64,000 nt of DNA from Acidobacteria bacterium Ga0077551 (lineage in GTDB: Bacteria; Pseudomonadota; Alphaproteobacteria; Caulobacterales; Hyphomonadaceae), in the NCBI GenBank assembly GCA_001464545.1, contig LNFC01000021.1:116419-180418 (forward strand), in the 5' to 3' direction. Position numbers and translations under genes: made by a program. Under the pieces are notes generated by a model. It worked only from the letters and a program-made list of their open reading frames with translations. It was not told the DNA's origin and searched no databases. Below, piece after piece: positions 52,989-62,695 of the stretch (within the stretch, counting starts at the first letter, position 1; every line of letters starts with the position of its first letter).

Positions 52989-54866
52989 CTATTCCTGCGG
53001 TGTGGCTTTCACACCCTCGATCCACTGGTCGACTTTCCGGGTCAGCACGTCGAGCGGCAGGGCGCCGCCGCCCAGCACGGTGTCGTGGAAGGCGCGGATG
53101 TCGAACTTGTCACCCAGCTGGCTTTCCGCTTTCGCGCGCAGCTGCTGGATGTGGATCATGCCGATCTTGTAAGCCGTCGCCTGGCCCGGCATCACGATGT
53201 AGCGCTGCACTTCCGAGCGCGCCTGCGCCTCGGTTATGGCGGAATTGGCGAGGAAGTACTGCACCGCCTGCTCTTCCGTCCAGCCTTTCGAGTGCAGGCC
53301 GGTATCGACCACGAGACGGATGGCGCGCCAGATTTCCGAGCCGAGGCGGCCGAAGTCCGAGTACGGATCTTCAAACGTGCCCGGCATTTCGGACGCGAGC
53401 TTCTCCGAATAGAGACCCCAGCCTTCCGAATAGGCCGTGAAGCCCGCCTGGGTGCGGAATTTCGGCACGCTGGTCAGTTCCTGCGCGATCGAGATCTGCA
53501 TATGGTGGCCCGGCAGGCCTTCATGATAGGCGATCACTTCCAGCTCGCCCTTCGGCATCGCCTTCATGTCCGACAGGTGGGCGTAATAGATACCCGGGCG
53601 GGAGCCATCCGGCGTGCCGGGATAATAGTGCTGGGCAGCGCCCGGCTGTTCGCGGAACGCTTCGACGCGCTTCACGACCAGGTCAGCCTTCGGCAGGATG
53701 CCGAAATATTCCGGCAGCTTGGTCTTGATATTGTTGATCGCGGCCGTGGCGTCAGCGATGTACGCCTCGCGGCCTTCATCCGTATCCGGATAATAATGCT
53801 GCTCGTTGTCCTTGTCGTCGCGGATGCTCTTGAAGAATTCCGACAGCGTGCCGGTGAAGCCCACTTCGGTCTTGATGGCTTCCATTTCAGCCTGGATGCG
53901 GGTCACTTCTGCAAGACCCAGGTTGTGGATCTCGTCGGCGGTCATCGAGGTCGTCGTCTGACCGGCCAGCATGAAGTTGTAATAGGCCTCGCCGTTCGGC
54001 TGCAGGTTGGCGCCTTGCGGGCCAGCCGGGTCCGGCGAGTTCGCCATGTCTGCGGTGCAGAAGGCGATCAGGTCCTTGTAGAAGGTCAGGAACGGACCCT
54101 TGAGGGCCGTCTCGGCTTCCGCCGTCAACGCAGCCGCAGCTTCCGGCGTCATCTTTCCGCCTTCGACCAGCTTCTGCACGTCGCCCTTGAAGTCGGCCCA
54201 GATGGCCGAGTCCGGGCCATTCGTGAACGGAGCACCGGTGATGATCTTCTGCGACTGGTCGATCACGCCTTCATAGGCGAACTTCGGCGCATGCACGCCG
54301 TTGGCCGCGTTCTGCCTGGTGATGGCCAGCGCGTCCTGCAGCGCGGTCGCTGCGGCCGAGATACGGCTCACATAGGCGCGCGCATCGGCCTCTTCGTCCA
54401 CCGTGTGGAACTGCATCAGGAAGGTCGGCGCAAAGCTCTGCACGCCGTTCATCTGGTCGAAGATGAACCCGTTGCCGCGATAGGCGACGCTCGCAGCGGC
54501 GCGCTCATACTGGTAGACCCAGAGATCATAGGAATCCTGGTCGGCCGGCGACAGGCTGGCATAGTCGTAGGTCGCCTTCAGCTCGTCGGTCGCGGCTTTC
54601 AGCCAGGCCAGCTGCTCGTCGGCGCAGGCATAGGTGAAGCAGTCGATCTGGTCATTCTTGTCCTTGCGGCCCAGGAAAGTCAGCTGGATCGGGCTGAACT
54701 GCAGCTGCTCTTCATACTTGGTGTCAAACCAGGCGTTCAGCTGGGCGCTGACGGCCTCCTGGCTTTCGGCGGCGGTCTGCTTGTTCAGGGCGTCGGTGTT
54801 GGGGTTTGGCGCGCAGGCGCCGAGGGCGACAATCAGGGCAAGGGCCGAAACGGCGGTGCGAAACAT
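52989..54866 (-). CDS. DUF885 metallohydrolase lipoprotein
   Basis: A 625-residue lipoprotein (lipobox LGAC, Cys about 18) of DUF885, helical proteins related to M32-like or angiotensin-converting-type metallopeptidases. The metal motif is YHEGLPGHHMQ in the C-terminal third, followed by AYSEGWGLYSEKLASEMG-like sequence (here AYSEGWGLYSEKLASEM). It probably hydrolyses peptides in the periplasm. An open frame extends far above the ATG at 54866, through hemC antisense; that extension is an artefact of GC-rich DNA. Confidence 0.87.
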   Translation of the reverse strand: MFRTAVSALALIVALGACAPNPNTDALNKQTAAESQEAVSAQLNAWFDTKYEEQLQFSPIQLTFLGRKDKNDQIDCFTYACADEQLAWLKAATDELKATYDYASLSPADQDSYDLWVYQYERAAASVAYRGNGFIFDQMNGVQSFAPTFLMQFHTVDEEADARAYVSRISAAATALQDALAITRQNAANGVHAPKFAYEGVIDQSQKIITGAPFTNGPDSAIWADFKGDVQKLVEGGKMTPEAAAALTAEAETALKGPFLTFYKDLIAFCTADMANSPDPAGPQGANLQPNGEAYYNFMLAGQTTTSMTADEIHNLGLAEVTRIQAEMEAIKTEVGFTGTLSEFFKSIRDDKDNEQHYYPDTDEGREAYIADATAAINNIKTKLPEYFGILPKADLVVKRVEAFREQPGAAQHYYPGTPDGSRPGIYYAHLSDMKAMPKGELEVIAYHEGLPGHHMQISIAQELTSVPKFRTQAGFTAYSEGWGLYSEKLASEMPGTFEDPYSDFGRLGSEIWRAIRLVVDTGLHSKGWTEEQAVQYFLANSAITEAQARSEVQRYIVMPGQATAYKIGMIHIQQLRAKAESQLGDKFDIRAFHDTVLGGGALPLDVLTRKVDQWIEGVKATPQE

Positions 54867-54983
54867 CGGGGGTCTCCTGAAAACGGACTTTCCGTTTAAC
54901 GATAAATTGCCGTATCCCTCACCGGCCGCGGCGTCAATCCGGGCTGAATTGGCAATTCGGGAATCCCCCGCTAAGCACACAGC

Positions 54984-55946
54984 ATGACCGACAAAAAATC
55001 CGCCTCCGCCCCTCGCACCATACGCCTCGGCACCCGTGGATCGCCGCTCGCGCTCGCGCAGGCCCACCAGATTGCCGCCAGCCTGAAGGCGGCGTCCGGC
55101 GGGGCCATCGAAGCGGAGATCGTGACCTTCACGACGACCGGCGACAAGCTGACCTCCGAACGCCTGATCAATTCCGGCGGCAAGGGCCTGTTCACGCGCG
55201 AACTCGACGAATCCCTCAGCCTCGGCGAAATCGACATCGCTGTGCACAGCCTGAAGGACGTGCCCTCCCTCCTGCCGGACGGCCAGGTGTTCGTCGCTTT
55301 CCCCGAGCGCGAGGATCCACGCGACGGTTTCGTCTCGCACAGCGCCACATCCCTGCGCGAGCTGCCGCAAGGCGCCCGTCTCGGCACGGCCTCGCTGCGC
55401 CGCGAAGCGCAGGCGCTGGCCCTGCGACCGGACCTTCAGGTCGTCACCTTCCGCGGCAATGTGCAGACCCGCATGCGCAAGCTGGAAGAAGGCCAGGCCG
55501 ACGCCACCTTCCTTGCGATGGCCGGCCTGCGCCGGCTTGGCTATGATCATATGGCGACGCCGATCCCGGTCACCGACATGCTGCCCGCCGCCGCGCAAGG
55601 CATCATCGGCGTGGTCAGCCGCGACGATGCGGACGACGCGCTGCGCGCCGTGCTCGCAAAACTCAACGTCGCCGTCAGCGAAGCGGCTGCCACCGCCGAG
55701 CGCACTTTCCTCGCCGTGCTCGATGGCAGCTGCCGCACACCGATCGCCGCTCACCTTTTCGATGACGGCGACAGCTGGCGCCTCGACGGCGAAGTGCTGA
55801 GCCCGAAAGGCGACCAGCGCTGGACCGCGACCGGCAGCGCCAGCAAGAGCGCGTCGATGGCCCAACTGGCCGAACTTGGCCGCACTGTCGCGAATGGCAT
55901 TCTCGAGTCCGCCGAAGGTAAGCTGCCCGCCTTCGGGGCAGAGTAG
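54984..55946 (+). CDS. hemC: Porphobilinogen deaminase (hydroxymethylbilane synthase)
   Basis: Joins four porphobilinogen units into hydroxymethylbilane for heme, siroheme and B12. The 320-residue enzyme has [16 protein letters not shown], the FTRELDESL and [10 protein letters not shown] regions, [11 protein letters not shown], and the dipyrromethane-cofactor Cys in [12 protein letters not shown]. It begins a four-gene run with hemD, a mitofilin-like gene and hemY. Its start is 117 bases from the divergent DUF885 gene. Confidence 0.96.
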   Translation: MTDKKSASAPRTIRLGTRGSPLALAQAHQIAASLKAASGGAIEAEIVTFTTTGDKLTSERLINSGGKGLFTRELDESLSLGEIDIAVHSLKDVPSLLPDGQVFVAFPEREDPRDGFVSHSATSLRELPQGARLGTASLRREAQALALRPDLQVVTFRGNVQTRMRKLEEGQADATFLAMAGLRRLGYDHMATPIPVTDMLPAAAQGIIGVVSRDDADDALRAVLAKLNVAVSEAAATAERTFLAVLDGSCRTPIAAHLFDDGDSWRLDGEVLSPKGDQRWTATGSASKSASMAQLAELGRTVANGILESAEGKLPAFGAE

Positions 55947-55957
55947 GGAGATTGGCG

Positions 55958-56665
55958 GTGAGCCTTCCCGTCATCGTGACGCGGACGCTGCCCGGCGCCC
56001 GCGACACGGCGGAGAATCTCACGCGCCTCGGCTTTGCGCCCGTCCTCTCGCCGATGCTGTCGATCACCGAAACCGGCCTCGCGCCCAGCGATCTCAAGGG
56101 CGTGCGCCACCTCATCTTCACCAGCGCCAATGGCGTGCGCGCCGTTCGCGGCGCTGAGCTCCCGCCGGACCTGACGGCCTGGTGCGTCGGCCCCTCGACC
56201 GCTGACGCTGCGCGCGAAGCGGGGTTTGCCACTGTCATCGGAGGCGATGGCAATGCGGAGGATCTCGCACGCCTCATTCTGGCTTCTTATCCAAATGGCC
56301 CCCTGCTCCACATCGCCAACGAAGCGGCCGCAGGCGAACTCGTCGCCGCGCTCAAGAGCGGCGGTTTCGAGGCCCGTTTCAGCGCGCCGTATCGCACTGA
56401 CGCAGCCAGGTCGCTGAGCGCCGATGCGCTCGCCGCGGTTGCCGGACCGGGCCCCGTCATTCTGCTTCTCCACTCCGCCAAGGCCGCGACCGCTGTCGCC
56501 GCCAGCCGGCCGGACCTCACCAACGCCGCTCTTGTCGCCATTTCCCAAGCCGCCCTCGCGCCTCTTCAGAATGCGGTCAGCCGCGGCCATTGGATCGCCG
56601 CCCGGCCGAACGAGGACAGCCTGATGGACGCGCTGCAACGGGCCGCCGCCGCGCTTTGCCCTTGA
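55958..56665 (+). CDS. hemD: Uroporphyrinogen-III synthase
   Basis: Closes and inverts ring D of hydroxymethylbilane to uroporphyrinogen III. Sequence conservation in this family is low; the 235-residue length, VIVTRTLPGARDTAENLTRLG at the start (split here as VIVTRTLPGARD), LIFTSANGVRAVR, LLHIANEAAAGELV and the position after hemC support it. The start is decided by the ribosome site: GGGAG at 55946-55950 fits the GTG at 55958, not the TTG at 55952. Confidence 0.88.
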   Translation: MSLPVIVTRTLPGARDTAENLTRLGFAPVLSPMLSITETGLAPSDLKGVRHLIFTSANGVRAVRGAELPPDLTAWCVGPSTADAAREAGFATVIGGDGNAEDLARLILASYPNGPLLHIANEAAAGELVAALKSGGFEARFSAPYRTDAARSLSADALAAVAGPGPVILLLHSAKAATAVAASRPDLTNAALVAISQAALAPLQNAVSRGHWIAARPNEDSLMDALQRAAAALCP

Positions 56666-56717
56666 ATCGCCGCTGTGCCACACTCTTTTGAAACCTGAAG
56701 CTGCCCATATAGGCGCC

Positions 56718-57773
56718 ATGACCACTGATCCTTTCCGCGACGAGGACCCCGTGAACGGTCCTATTGATGCCCAGTTCGAACCGGCCCCCGCCGGCGCGGA
56801 CAAGGCGGCGCGTCCGGGCCCCGGCTGGATCGCATTGGGCGGCGCCGCCGTACTGGCCGCCCTGATTGGCGCGCTCGCCGGCATTTACGGCGCCGATTAC
56901 GTGCGCCCGAATTCCACCACGGACCTCGCCGCCGCGCAGAAACGCCTCGAAACCCGGCTCGGCGAAGTGATCGCCCTGCAGGCCGCCATCGACCAGAAAC
57001 TCTCCGAGCCCGCTGCCGCCTCCGCCGAACTCGCGGGCCTGATCCGCGAACTCGATACGGTCTCCCGCCGCCTCGACCAGGCCATTGCCGCCGGCGGTGA
57101 TCCGGCCGCCCTGGCCGCCGTCACCGCCCGGCTCGACGCGCTCGAAGGCCGCGACCCGGCCATGACGGTTTCGACCGGCGGCGAAGTGGCGGCGCTGACC
57201 TCGCGCCTCGCCAGCCTCGAGGCGTCCACACAGGCCGCCGCCGCGCAAACGAGCGCCGCGATCGAGCAGAGCGGCAACCGCGCCGAAGCCGCCCTTGCCC
57301 TCTCCGCCATCGAGGCCGCCACCCGGCGCGGCAACGGTTTCGAGGCCGACTACCGCGCCTTGCGCAACGCCGCGCCCGGCAATGAGTCCATCAAACGTCT
57401 CGCCCCCTACATTTCCGGCGTCACCGCGCTGACGGCCCTGCAGGCCGAGTTCCCGAAGGTTCGCGCCGCGGTACTCGCGGCGGCGACGCCCGAGACAACG
57501 TCCGCCCAGCTCTCCTGGGTCGACAAGATGTTCGGCGACGCGGTCAGCGTGCGCCCGGCCAACGGCAAGCATTCGGCGACCGCCAAGACGCTCGACGCCG
57601 CCGCCGCGGCGCTGGCTGCCGGCGATCTTGCCGGCAGCGTGAAGGCCCTCAACGGGCTGGATGCCAATGCCGCCCGCGCGGCCGAAGACTGGACCCGGCG
57701 CGCAAACCGCCGCATCACGCTTGAAGAGGCGATGGAAGACGTCCGCCTCAGCCTTGTGGAAGGGGGGAACTGA
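56718..57773 (+). CDS. Mitofilin/HemX-like membrane protein
   Basis: A 351-residue protein with a cytoplasmic Pro/Ala-rich N-terminus, one membrane helix (about residues 37-62, WIALGGAAVLAALIGALAGI) and a long periplasmic coiled coil (70-210) followed by a helical domain with YRALRNAAPGNESIKRLAPY. This is the bacterial mitofilin-like family often found between hemD and hemY; related mitochondrial proteins shape cristae. Direct involvement in heme synthesis is unproven. Only 6 bases separate it from hemY. Confidence 0.82.
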   Translation: MTTDPFRDEDPVNGPIDAQFEPAPAGADKAARPGPGWIALGGAAVLAALIGALAGIYGADYVRPNSTTDLAAAQKRLETRLGEVIALQAAIDQKLSEPAAASAELAGLIRELDTVSRRLDQAIAAGGDPAALAAVTARLDALEGRDPAMTVSTGGEVAALTSRLASLEASTQAAAAQTSAAIEQSGNRAEAALALSAIEAATRRGNGFEADYRALRNAAPGNESIKRLAPYISGVTALTALQAEFPKVRAAVLAAATPETTSAQLSWVDKMFGDAVSVRPANGKHSATAKTLDAAAAALAAGDLAGSVKALNGLDANAARAAEDWTRRANRRITLEEAMEDVRLSLVEGGN

Positions 57774-57779
57774 CGGACC

Positions 57780-59210
57780 ATGGGCCGCTTTTTCCTGTTC
57801 ATCGCTGTCATCCTTCTTGTCTCGGCCGGCGCCGTGCTGGCCGCGCTCGCGCTCAGCCTGCCGGGCGAGGTGACCTTCCCGGTCGGCAATGAAATCGTCG
57901 CCGTGCATTCCGGCGTGGCAGCGATTGGCGTCGTCGTCCTCGGCGGCGTGCTGGCTCTCGGCTGGTGGCTGGCGACCGCCCTGCTGGTCCTGCCAGGCCG
58001 TATCTCGAAAGCCCGCCGCCTTGCCCGCACCCGCAAGGCCAACGCCGCTCTCGCCGAAGGCCTGCTGGCGGCAGAAGGCGGCGATTCCAAAGCCGCGCTG
58101 AAACTCGCCCGCCGCGCCATGCGCCATGCCGAGGACGAGCGGCTGAAACTTCTCCTCGAAGCACGCGCCGCCGAAGCCAACGAAGACTGGGCCGGCGCCG
58201 AGCGCGCCTGGGGCCTTCTGACCCGCCTGCCCGGCGGACAGCTGGCCGGCCTGCGCGGCTCGGCGACCGCCGCCTCCGAACGCGGCGACCAGCTGACGGC
58301 CGAGAACCGCGCCCGCGAAGCCCTCGCCCTCAAGTCCGATGCCGACTGGCCGTTCAATTCCCTGTTCGACCTGCAGGTCTCCAAGGGCGACTGGGACAAG
58401 GCCATCGAGACGCTCACGCTCGGCGAGAAACGCGCCCTGATCGAAGGCATCAGCGTCAAGCGCCGCCGCGCCGTGCTGCACACTGCCAAAGCCGTTGGCC
58501 TTCCGTATACGGAGAAACAGGTGGCGCAGAAGACGCTCGGCGAAGCGATCCGCTCGGCGCCCGATTTTCCGCCCGCCGCCTATCACGGCGCGCGTTTCCT
58601 GATGACCGATGGCAAGGTCAAGGCCGCGCAGGGCGTGCTCGAACTCGGCTGGAAGGCGCGGCCGCATCCGGCGCTCGCGCAACTTTCCCGCCGGCTGATC
58701 CCGCAGGATTCCCGCTTTAACATCGCGGCCCGCCTGAAGGGCCTCGCGGACTCCAATCCGAATCACCGCGAAAGCCGCATCCTGATGGCCGAGATCGCGA
58801 TGGACTCGGCCGACTGGGTGGCCGCAATCAAGACCCTCGCCCTGCTCGTCGAAGAGAACCCGACCGCCCGCCTCTGCCTGCTGATGGAGCGCGCCCTGAA
58901 AGGGTATGGCGACCCGGTCGAGGCCCAGCGCTGGGGCCGGATGGCGGCGTCGGCCTCGCGCGAGGCCGACTGGTCCGACATCGACCCGAAGGGCAACGCC
59001 TTCGAGTATGACCGCGCCGGCTGGAGCCGGATGGTCTATGCCTTCGGCGATGTCGGCGACCTCGTGCACCCGCGCTACGAAACCTATGGCCGCGAACTGG
59101 AAGCCGGACGCGTGCTCGCCCTGCCCCTCGCCGACGAAGGCCCGATCACCCCGAGAGCCCCGCAAGGCCCGCTGACCCAGCCCCTGGACTACGCGCCCGA
59201 CGACGACTGA
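57780..59210 (+). CDS. HemY-like tetratricopeptide membrane protein
   Basis: A 476-residue protein with two N-terminal helices (FFLFIAVILLVSAGAVLAAL and VVVLGGVLALGWWLATALLV) and a large cytoplasmic-side or periplasmic TPR-type helical repeat region (about 85-400), the layout of the HemY N-terminal family. It is linked to late heme synthesis by gene order; this is not the protoporphyrinogen oxidase also called HemY in Bacillus. The C-terminus is acidic and Pro-rich. Last gene of the hem cluster. Confidence 0.88.
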   Translation: MGRFFLFIAVILLVSAGAVLAALALSLPGEVTFPVGNEIVAVHSGVAAIGVVVLGGVLALGWWLATALLVLPGRISKARRLARTRKANAALAEGLLAAEGGDSKAALKLARRAMRHAEDERLKLLLEARAAEANEDWAGAERAWGLLTRLPGGQLAGLRGSATAASERGDQLTAENRAREALALKSDADWPFNSLFDLQVSKGDWDKAIETLTLGEKRALIEGISVKRRRAVLHTAKAVGLPYTEKQVAQKTLGEAIRSAPDFPPAAYHGARFLMTDGKVKAAQGVLELGWKARPHPALAQLSRRLIPQDSRFNIAARLKGLADSNPNHRESRILMAEIAMDSADWVAAIKTLALLVEENPTARLCLLMERALKGYGDPVEAQRWGRMAASASREADWSDIDPKGNAFEYDRAGWSRMVYAFGDVGDLVHPRYETYGRELEAGRVLALPLADEGPITPRAPQGPLTQPLDYAPDDD

Positions 59211-59286
59211 GCTGCCCTTCCTGCGCCGCAAAACTGGCCTTGCGCCCCCAAAGCCCTGCCAGTATATGCGGGGCCTCAAGAAAAGG

Positions 59287-59362
59287 GCCGCTTTAGCTCA
59301 GCTGGTAGAGCACCGCATTCGTAATGCGGGGGTCAGGTGTTCAAGTCACCTAAGCGGCACCA
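59287..59362 (+). tRNA. tRNA-Thr (anticodon CGT)
   Basis: A 76-base tRNA with encoded CCA. Acceptor arms GCCGCTT and AAGCGGC; D arm GCTC-AGCTGGTAGA-GC; anticodon stem CCGCA/TGCGG with loop TTCGTAA, giving CGT, which reads ACG; T arm GGTGTTCAAGTCACC (arms partly mismatched). Confidence 0.95.
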
Positions 59363-59411
59363 TTCCCTCTCCTTCCCTTTCCTGCTCCGCGCCTCGGCCT
59401 AGTTCGGCGGG

Positions 59412-60122
59412 ATGATGATAGCTGTTGTGTTTGGAAGTTCGGGCGGGATCGGGCGGGCGTTGGCCGAGGGCGTGATTGCGTCTGGCCGGTACCGGTCCGT
59501 GTACGCGGTGTCGCGGTCCGGCGTGGAGATTGACGGGGCGATCAACCGGCCGGCCGAGTTTACCGATGAAGCGCAACTCGCTGCACTTGCCGCCGAGATC
59601 GGCGCGGCGGGGCCGGTGGGGCTTTGCCTTGTCGCGAGCGGGCTTTTGTCCGCAGACGGCGTGCAGCCGGAAAAGACCTACCGGGCGCTAAGTGCGGACG
59701 CCTTCGCGCGGGTATTCGCGGCCAACACGATTGCCCCGGCGCTGATTGCCAAGCATTTCCTGCCGCTGATGCCGAAGGCGGAGCGCGGCGTGTTTGCGGC
59801 GCTGTCGGCGCGGGTCGGCTCGATCTCCGACAACCGGCTGGGCGGCTGGCATGCCTACCGCGCCTCCAAGGCGGCGCTGAACATGCTGATCCGCAACTTT
59901 GCCATCGAACAGGCGCGGCGGGCGCCGGGGAGCATCTGCGTGGGCCTTCATCCGGGCACGGTCGATACGGGGCTTTCCAAGGCATTTCAGGGCGGCGTTC
60001 CGGGCGAGAAGCTGTTCTCGCCGGAGCAGTCGGCAGGCTACCTTCTGGACGTGGTGGACCGTCTGACCCCGGAGGATTCGGGCAAGTGCTTCGACTGGGC
60101 CGGCAAGGAAGTGCCCGCCTAG
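59412..60122 (+). CDS. Short-chain dehydrogenase/reductase
   Basis: A 236-residue NAD(P)-binding Rossmann protein of the SDR superfamily, close to the C-factor/YdfG-like group. FGSSGGIGRALAEG binds the cofactor; the catalytic Tyr-Lys pair is YRASK (Tyr149, Lys153) with the Ser in SARVGSISDN. GLHPGTVDTGLSKAF is the usual post-catalytic segment. Substrate unknown. Two adjacent ATGs (59412, 59415) are possible. Its stop codon interlocks with that of the PhzF-family gene in CTAG. Confidence 0.87.
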   Translation: MMIAVVFGSSGGIGRALAEGVIASGRYRSVYAVSRSGVEIDGAINRPAEFTDEAQLAALAAEIGAAGPVGLCLVASGLLSADGVQPEKTYRALSADAFARVFAANTIAPALIAKHFLPLMPKAERGVFAALSARVGSISDNRLGGWHAYRASKAALNMLIRNFAIEQARRAPGSICVGLHPGTVDTGLSKAFQGGVPGEKLFSPEQSAGYLLDVVDRLTPEDSGKCFDWAGKEVPA

Positions 60123-60940
60123 AGCGTGAAGCGGCCTTCGATCACCGTGACGGCGTTGCCGGTGAGTTTGCACCGGTCCCCTTCCAACTTCACGCCAACC
60201 CAGGCGCCGCGGTCGGGATAGGCCTGGTAGCAGCGCGCGGCGGGCTTCGCAAAATTCTCGGCGAGGATGCGCGAGAGCATCGTGTGCCAGCTGCCCGTGG
60301 CGGGGTCTTCGTCGATGCCGGAGCCGGGGGCGAAGAAGCGCGAGGTGACATCGGCGCCGTTGTCGCCGCCCAACGCGAAGCAGCCGAAATTGCCCCGGTC
60401 CCAGCCGCCACCTTCGGCGCCGAGGGTCTTCAACACGCGCTGGTCCGGCTTCAGGGCGCGCACGTCGTCCGGCGTCTCGAAGCGCGCGGCGTAGAACATG
60501 CCGCCCCAGGCCTCGACGGGGCGTGCGCCGAGTGCGGCGGCGATGTCGTCCGTGACCGGAACAGGCCGGATGGGCGCGGAAGGAAAGTCCATCTCGAGCC
60601 GCCCGTCCCCGAGACGTTTCACGAGAAGGCGGCCGGACTTGACGGTATCGAAGGCGATGGTCTCGCCGGCAAAACCGCCATGCGCGAAGAGGACATAGGC
60701 CGACGCGAGCGTCGCGTGGCCGCAAAGAGGGACCTCCACGGCAGGCGTGAACCAGCGCAGTTTCCAGACGCCTTCACCGGCGGGGACGATGTAGGCGGTC
60801 TCGGCCACGTTGTTCTCGGCAGCGATGGCAAGGAGTGTTTCATCCGGCAGGAACGCGTCCAGCGGCATCACGCAGGCCTGGTTGCCCTCGAAGGCTTTGG
60901 CGGCAAAGGCATCGACCTGGAAAAAGGGCAGTGACGGCAT
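60119..60940 (-). CDS. PhzF-family isomerase
   Basis: A 273-residue protein with the diaminopimelate-epimerase-like double fold of the PhzF family: QVDAFAAKAFEGNQACVM at the N-terminus, the catalytic Glu in NNVAETAYIVP, GHATLASAYVLF and GIDEDPATGSWHTML. In phenazine makers PhzF isomerises DHHA, but no phenazine genes are here, so another small acid is the likely substrate. Confidence 0.88.
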   Translation of the reverse strand: MPSLPFFQVDAFAAKAFEGNQACVMPLDAFLPDETLLAIAAENNVAETAYIVPAGEGVWKLRWFTPAVEVPLCGHATLASAYVLFAHGGFAGETIAFDTVKSGRLLVKRLGDGRLEMDFPSAPIRPVPVTDDIAAALGARPVEAWGGMFYAARFETPDDVRALKPDQRVLKTLGAEGGGWDRGNFGCFALGGDNGADVTSRFFAPGSGIDEDPATGSWHTMLSRILAENFAKPAARCYQAYPDRGAWVGVKLEGDRCKLTGNAVTVIEGRFTL

Positions 60941-61084
60941 GGCGGAGGCTCCGGTTCAGGCGGGTGTGATCGCACGGAAGACGGACGGGGCACAAACGAG
61001 GAATTCTTACGGGGCGTTGAGACGGGCTGATGCGTCTGCGCCCTCCGCGGCAGTGCGGGCAGTTACCGGGCAATTGCGCCGGGA

Positions 61085-61906
61085 TTAGCGCTTCAGATCA
61101 TCCAGCAGCCAGCCGTGATGGACCGGGCCGTGTCCCTTGCCGAGGCCCTTGGCGGCCTTGATGGCGCCGAAGAGATAGTCCCTGCCCTCCTCGACGGCTT
61201 CGGGCACGGAGCGGCCCTGGGCGAGAAGGGCGGCGATGGCGGAGGCGAGGGTGCAGCCGGTGCCGTGGGTGGAGGTCGTCCGTATACGGGGCGATTCGAA
61301 TATCCACTCGCCGGTCGTGGTCTGCAGCACGTCATGAATGACGTTGCCATCGATGTGGCCGCCCTTGACGAGGGCGCCGTGGGCGCCGAGTTCGAGCAGA
61401 CGTTCGGCGGCGCGGCGCTGGCCGTCGATGGTCTCCACCGGCTTGCCTGTGAGAACCTCCGCCTCCGGCGCATTCGGCGTGACGAGGCGCGCACGCGGGA
61501 TCAGTTCGGACCGGATGGCGCCGATGGCGCGTTCATCGACCAGCCGGTCACCGGAGGTCGCGACCATCACGGGGTCGATGACGCGCGGGGTAAGCCCCGC
61601 CTGCGCGTGCAGCGCTTCGGCGATCGCCTCGACCAGCTGGGCCGAGCCGAGCATGCCGGTCTTGATCGTGTCGGCGCCGATATCGGCGAGCGTGACCTTG
61701 ATCTGCCCGAGGACGGCCTCGAGCGGAACCGGCCAGACGCCGTGGACGCCTTTTGTGTCCTGCACGGTGATCGCCGTGACGGCGGTCATCGCATGGCCGC
61801 CGAGCATGGTGACGGCCTTGATGTCGGCCTGAATGCCGGCGCCGCCGCCGGAATCAGAGCCGGCGATGATGAGGACGCGGCCTTTCGGGCCATCTTGGAC
61901 TGACAT
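61085..61906 (-). CDS. thiD: Hydroxymethylpyrimidine/phosphomethylpyrimidine kinase
   Basis: Phosphorylates HMP and HMP-P, supplying the pyrimidine part of thiamine to ThiE. The 273-residue ribokinase-fold protein has IIAGSDSGGGAGIQADIKA at the start, GGHAMTAVTAITVQ, VIDPVMVATSGDRL and the catalytic anion-hole motif THGTGCTLASAIAA. It starts 2 bases after the stop of the transaldolase-like gene, so both are on one transcript. Confidence 0.94.
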   Translation of the reverse strand: MSVQDGPKGRVLIIAGSDSGGGAGIQADIKAVTMLGGHAMTAVTAITVQDTKGVHGVWPVPLEAVLGQIKVTLADIGADTIKTGMLGSAQLVEAIAEALHAQAGLTPRVIDPVMVATSGDRLVDERAIGAIRSELIPRARLVTPNAPEAEVLTGKPVETIDGQRRAAERLLELGAHGALVKGGHIDGNVIHDVLQTTTGEWIFESPRIRTTSTHGTGCTLASAIAALLAQGRSVPEAVEEGRDYLFGAIKAAKGLGKGHGPVHHGWLLDDLKR

Positions 61907-61908
61907 GG

Positions 61909-62559
61909 TCAGACCTTGATGCCGGCTTTCTTCGCATCGGCCAGGAACGTCTCGAGGCCTTTGTCCGTCAGCGGATGGTTGACGAGCGACTTGATGACGG
62001 CGGGCGGCGCGGTCATCACATCGGCGCCGGCGAGGGCGCAGAGCTTGACGTGGTTGGCGGTGCGGATCGAGGCGGCGAGGATTTCGGTGTCGAACAGGTA
62101 GTTGTCATAGATCTGGCGGATCTCGTGGATCAGGTCCATGCCGTCGAGGTGGATGTCGTCGAGGCGGCCGATGAAGGGCGAGATGAAGGTCGCGCCGGCT
62201 TTCGCCGCGAGCAGCGCCTGGTTGGCGGAGAAGCAGAGCGTGACGTTGACCTGCGTGCCCTCCCCCGTCAGCGTCTTGCAGGCCTTCAGACCGTCGAGCG
62301 TCAGCGGCAGCTTGACCGTGACGTTGGAAGCGATCTTGGCGAGCTTGCGGCCTTCCTTGATCATGCCGTCATAGTCGGTCGCGACGACTTCGGCGCTGAC
62401 CGGTCCGGGGGTGAGCGCGCAGATCTCGGCGATCACCTCTGCAAAGGGGCGGCCGGACTTGGCGATCAGCGACGGGTTGGTGGTCACCCCGTCAATGAGG
62501 CCGGTGGCGGCGAGGTCGGCGATGTCTTTCGTGTCGGCAGTGTCGACGAAGAATTTCAT
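61909..62559 (-). CDS. Transaldolase/fructose-6-phosphate aldolase-like protein
   Basis: A 216-residue TIM-barrel of the short transaldolase group (TalC/Fsa). [13 protein letters not shown] opens it, [13 protein letters not shown] follows, and the Schiff-base Lys is in NVTVKLPLT (Lys83). [15 protein letters not shown] and [16 protein letters not shown] are typical. Members act either as transaldolase in the pentose phosphate pathway or as fructose-6-phosphate aldolase; sequence at this level cannot decide. ATG 62559 is the conserved start. Followed directly by thiD. Confidence 0.9.
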   Translation of the reverse strand: MKFFVDTADTKDIADLAATGLIDGVTTNPSLIAKSGRPFAEVIAEICALTPGPVSAEVVATDYDGMIKEGRKLAKIASNVTVKLPLTLDGLKACKTLTGEGTQVNVTLCFSANQALLAAKAGATFISPFIGRLDDIHLDGMDLIHEIRQIYDNYLFDTEILAASIRTANHVKLCALAGADVMTAPPAVIKSLVNHPLTDKGLETFLADAKKAGIKV

Positions 62560-62635
62560 GGATGGGGTTTCCGGTCTGACGAGAAGGCGATGGCGCTTCC
62601 TTAACCAATCGGGACCCGCACTCCAATAGCGCCGA

Positions 62636-62672
62636 AGACAGAAACGCTCCCCCCGTTGCCGGAAGGAGCGTT
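62636..62672 (-). terminator. Terminator after the UDP-glucose dehydrogenase gene (leftward)
   Basis: AACGCTCC and GGAGCGTT pair around a 14-base loop, and leftward the stem is followed by TCTGTCTTC. It separates this gene from the transaldolase-like gene. Confidence 0.7.
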
Positions 62673-62695
62673 CTGGCAGGCGCGGATGTGGCCGG

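Noticed and set aside
54867..55865. The long open frame extending the DUF885 gene upstream
   Set aside because: It runs antisense through hemC, lacks any family similarity, and the lipoprotein signal with its ATG at 54866 marks the true start. High GC keeps antisense frames open.
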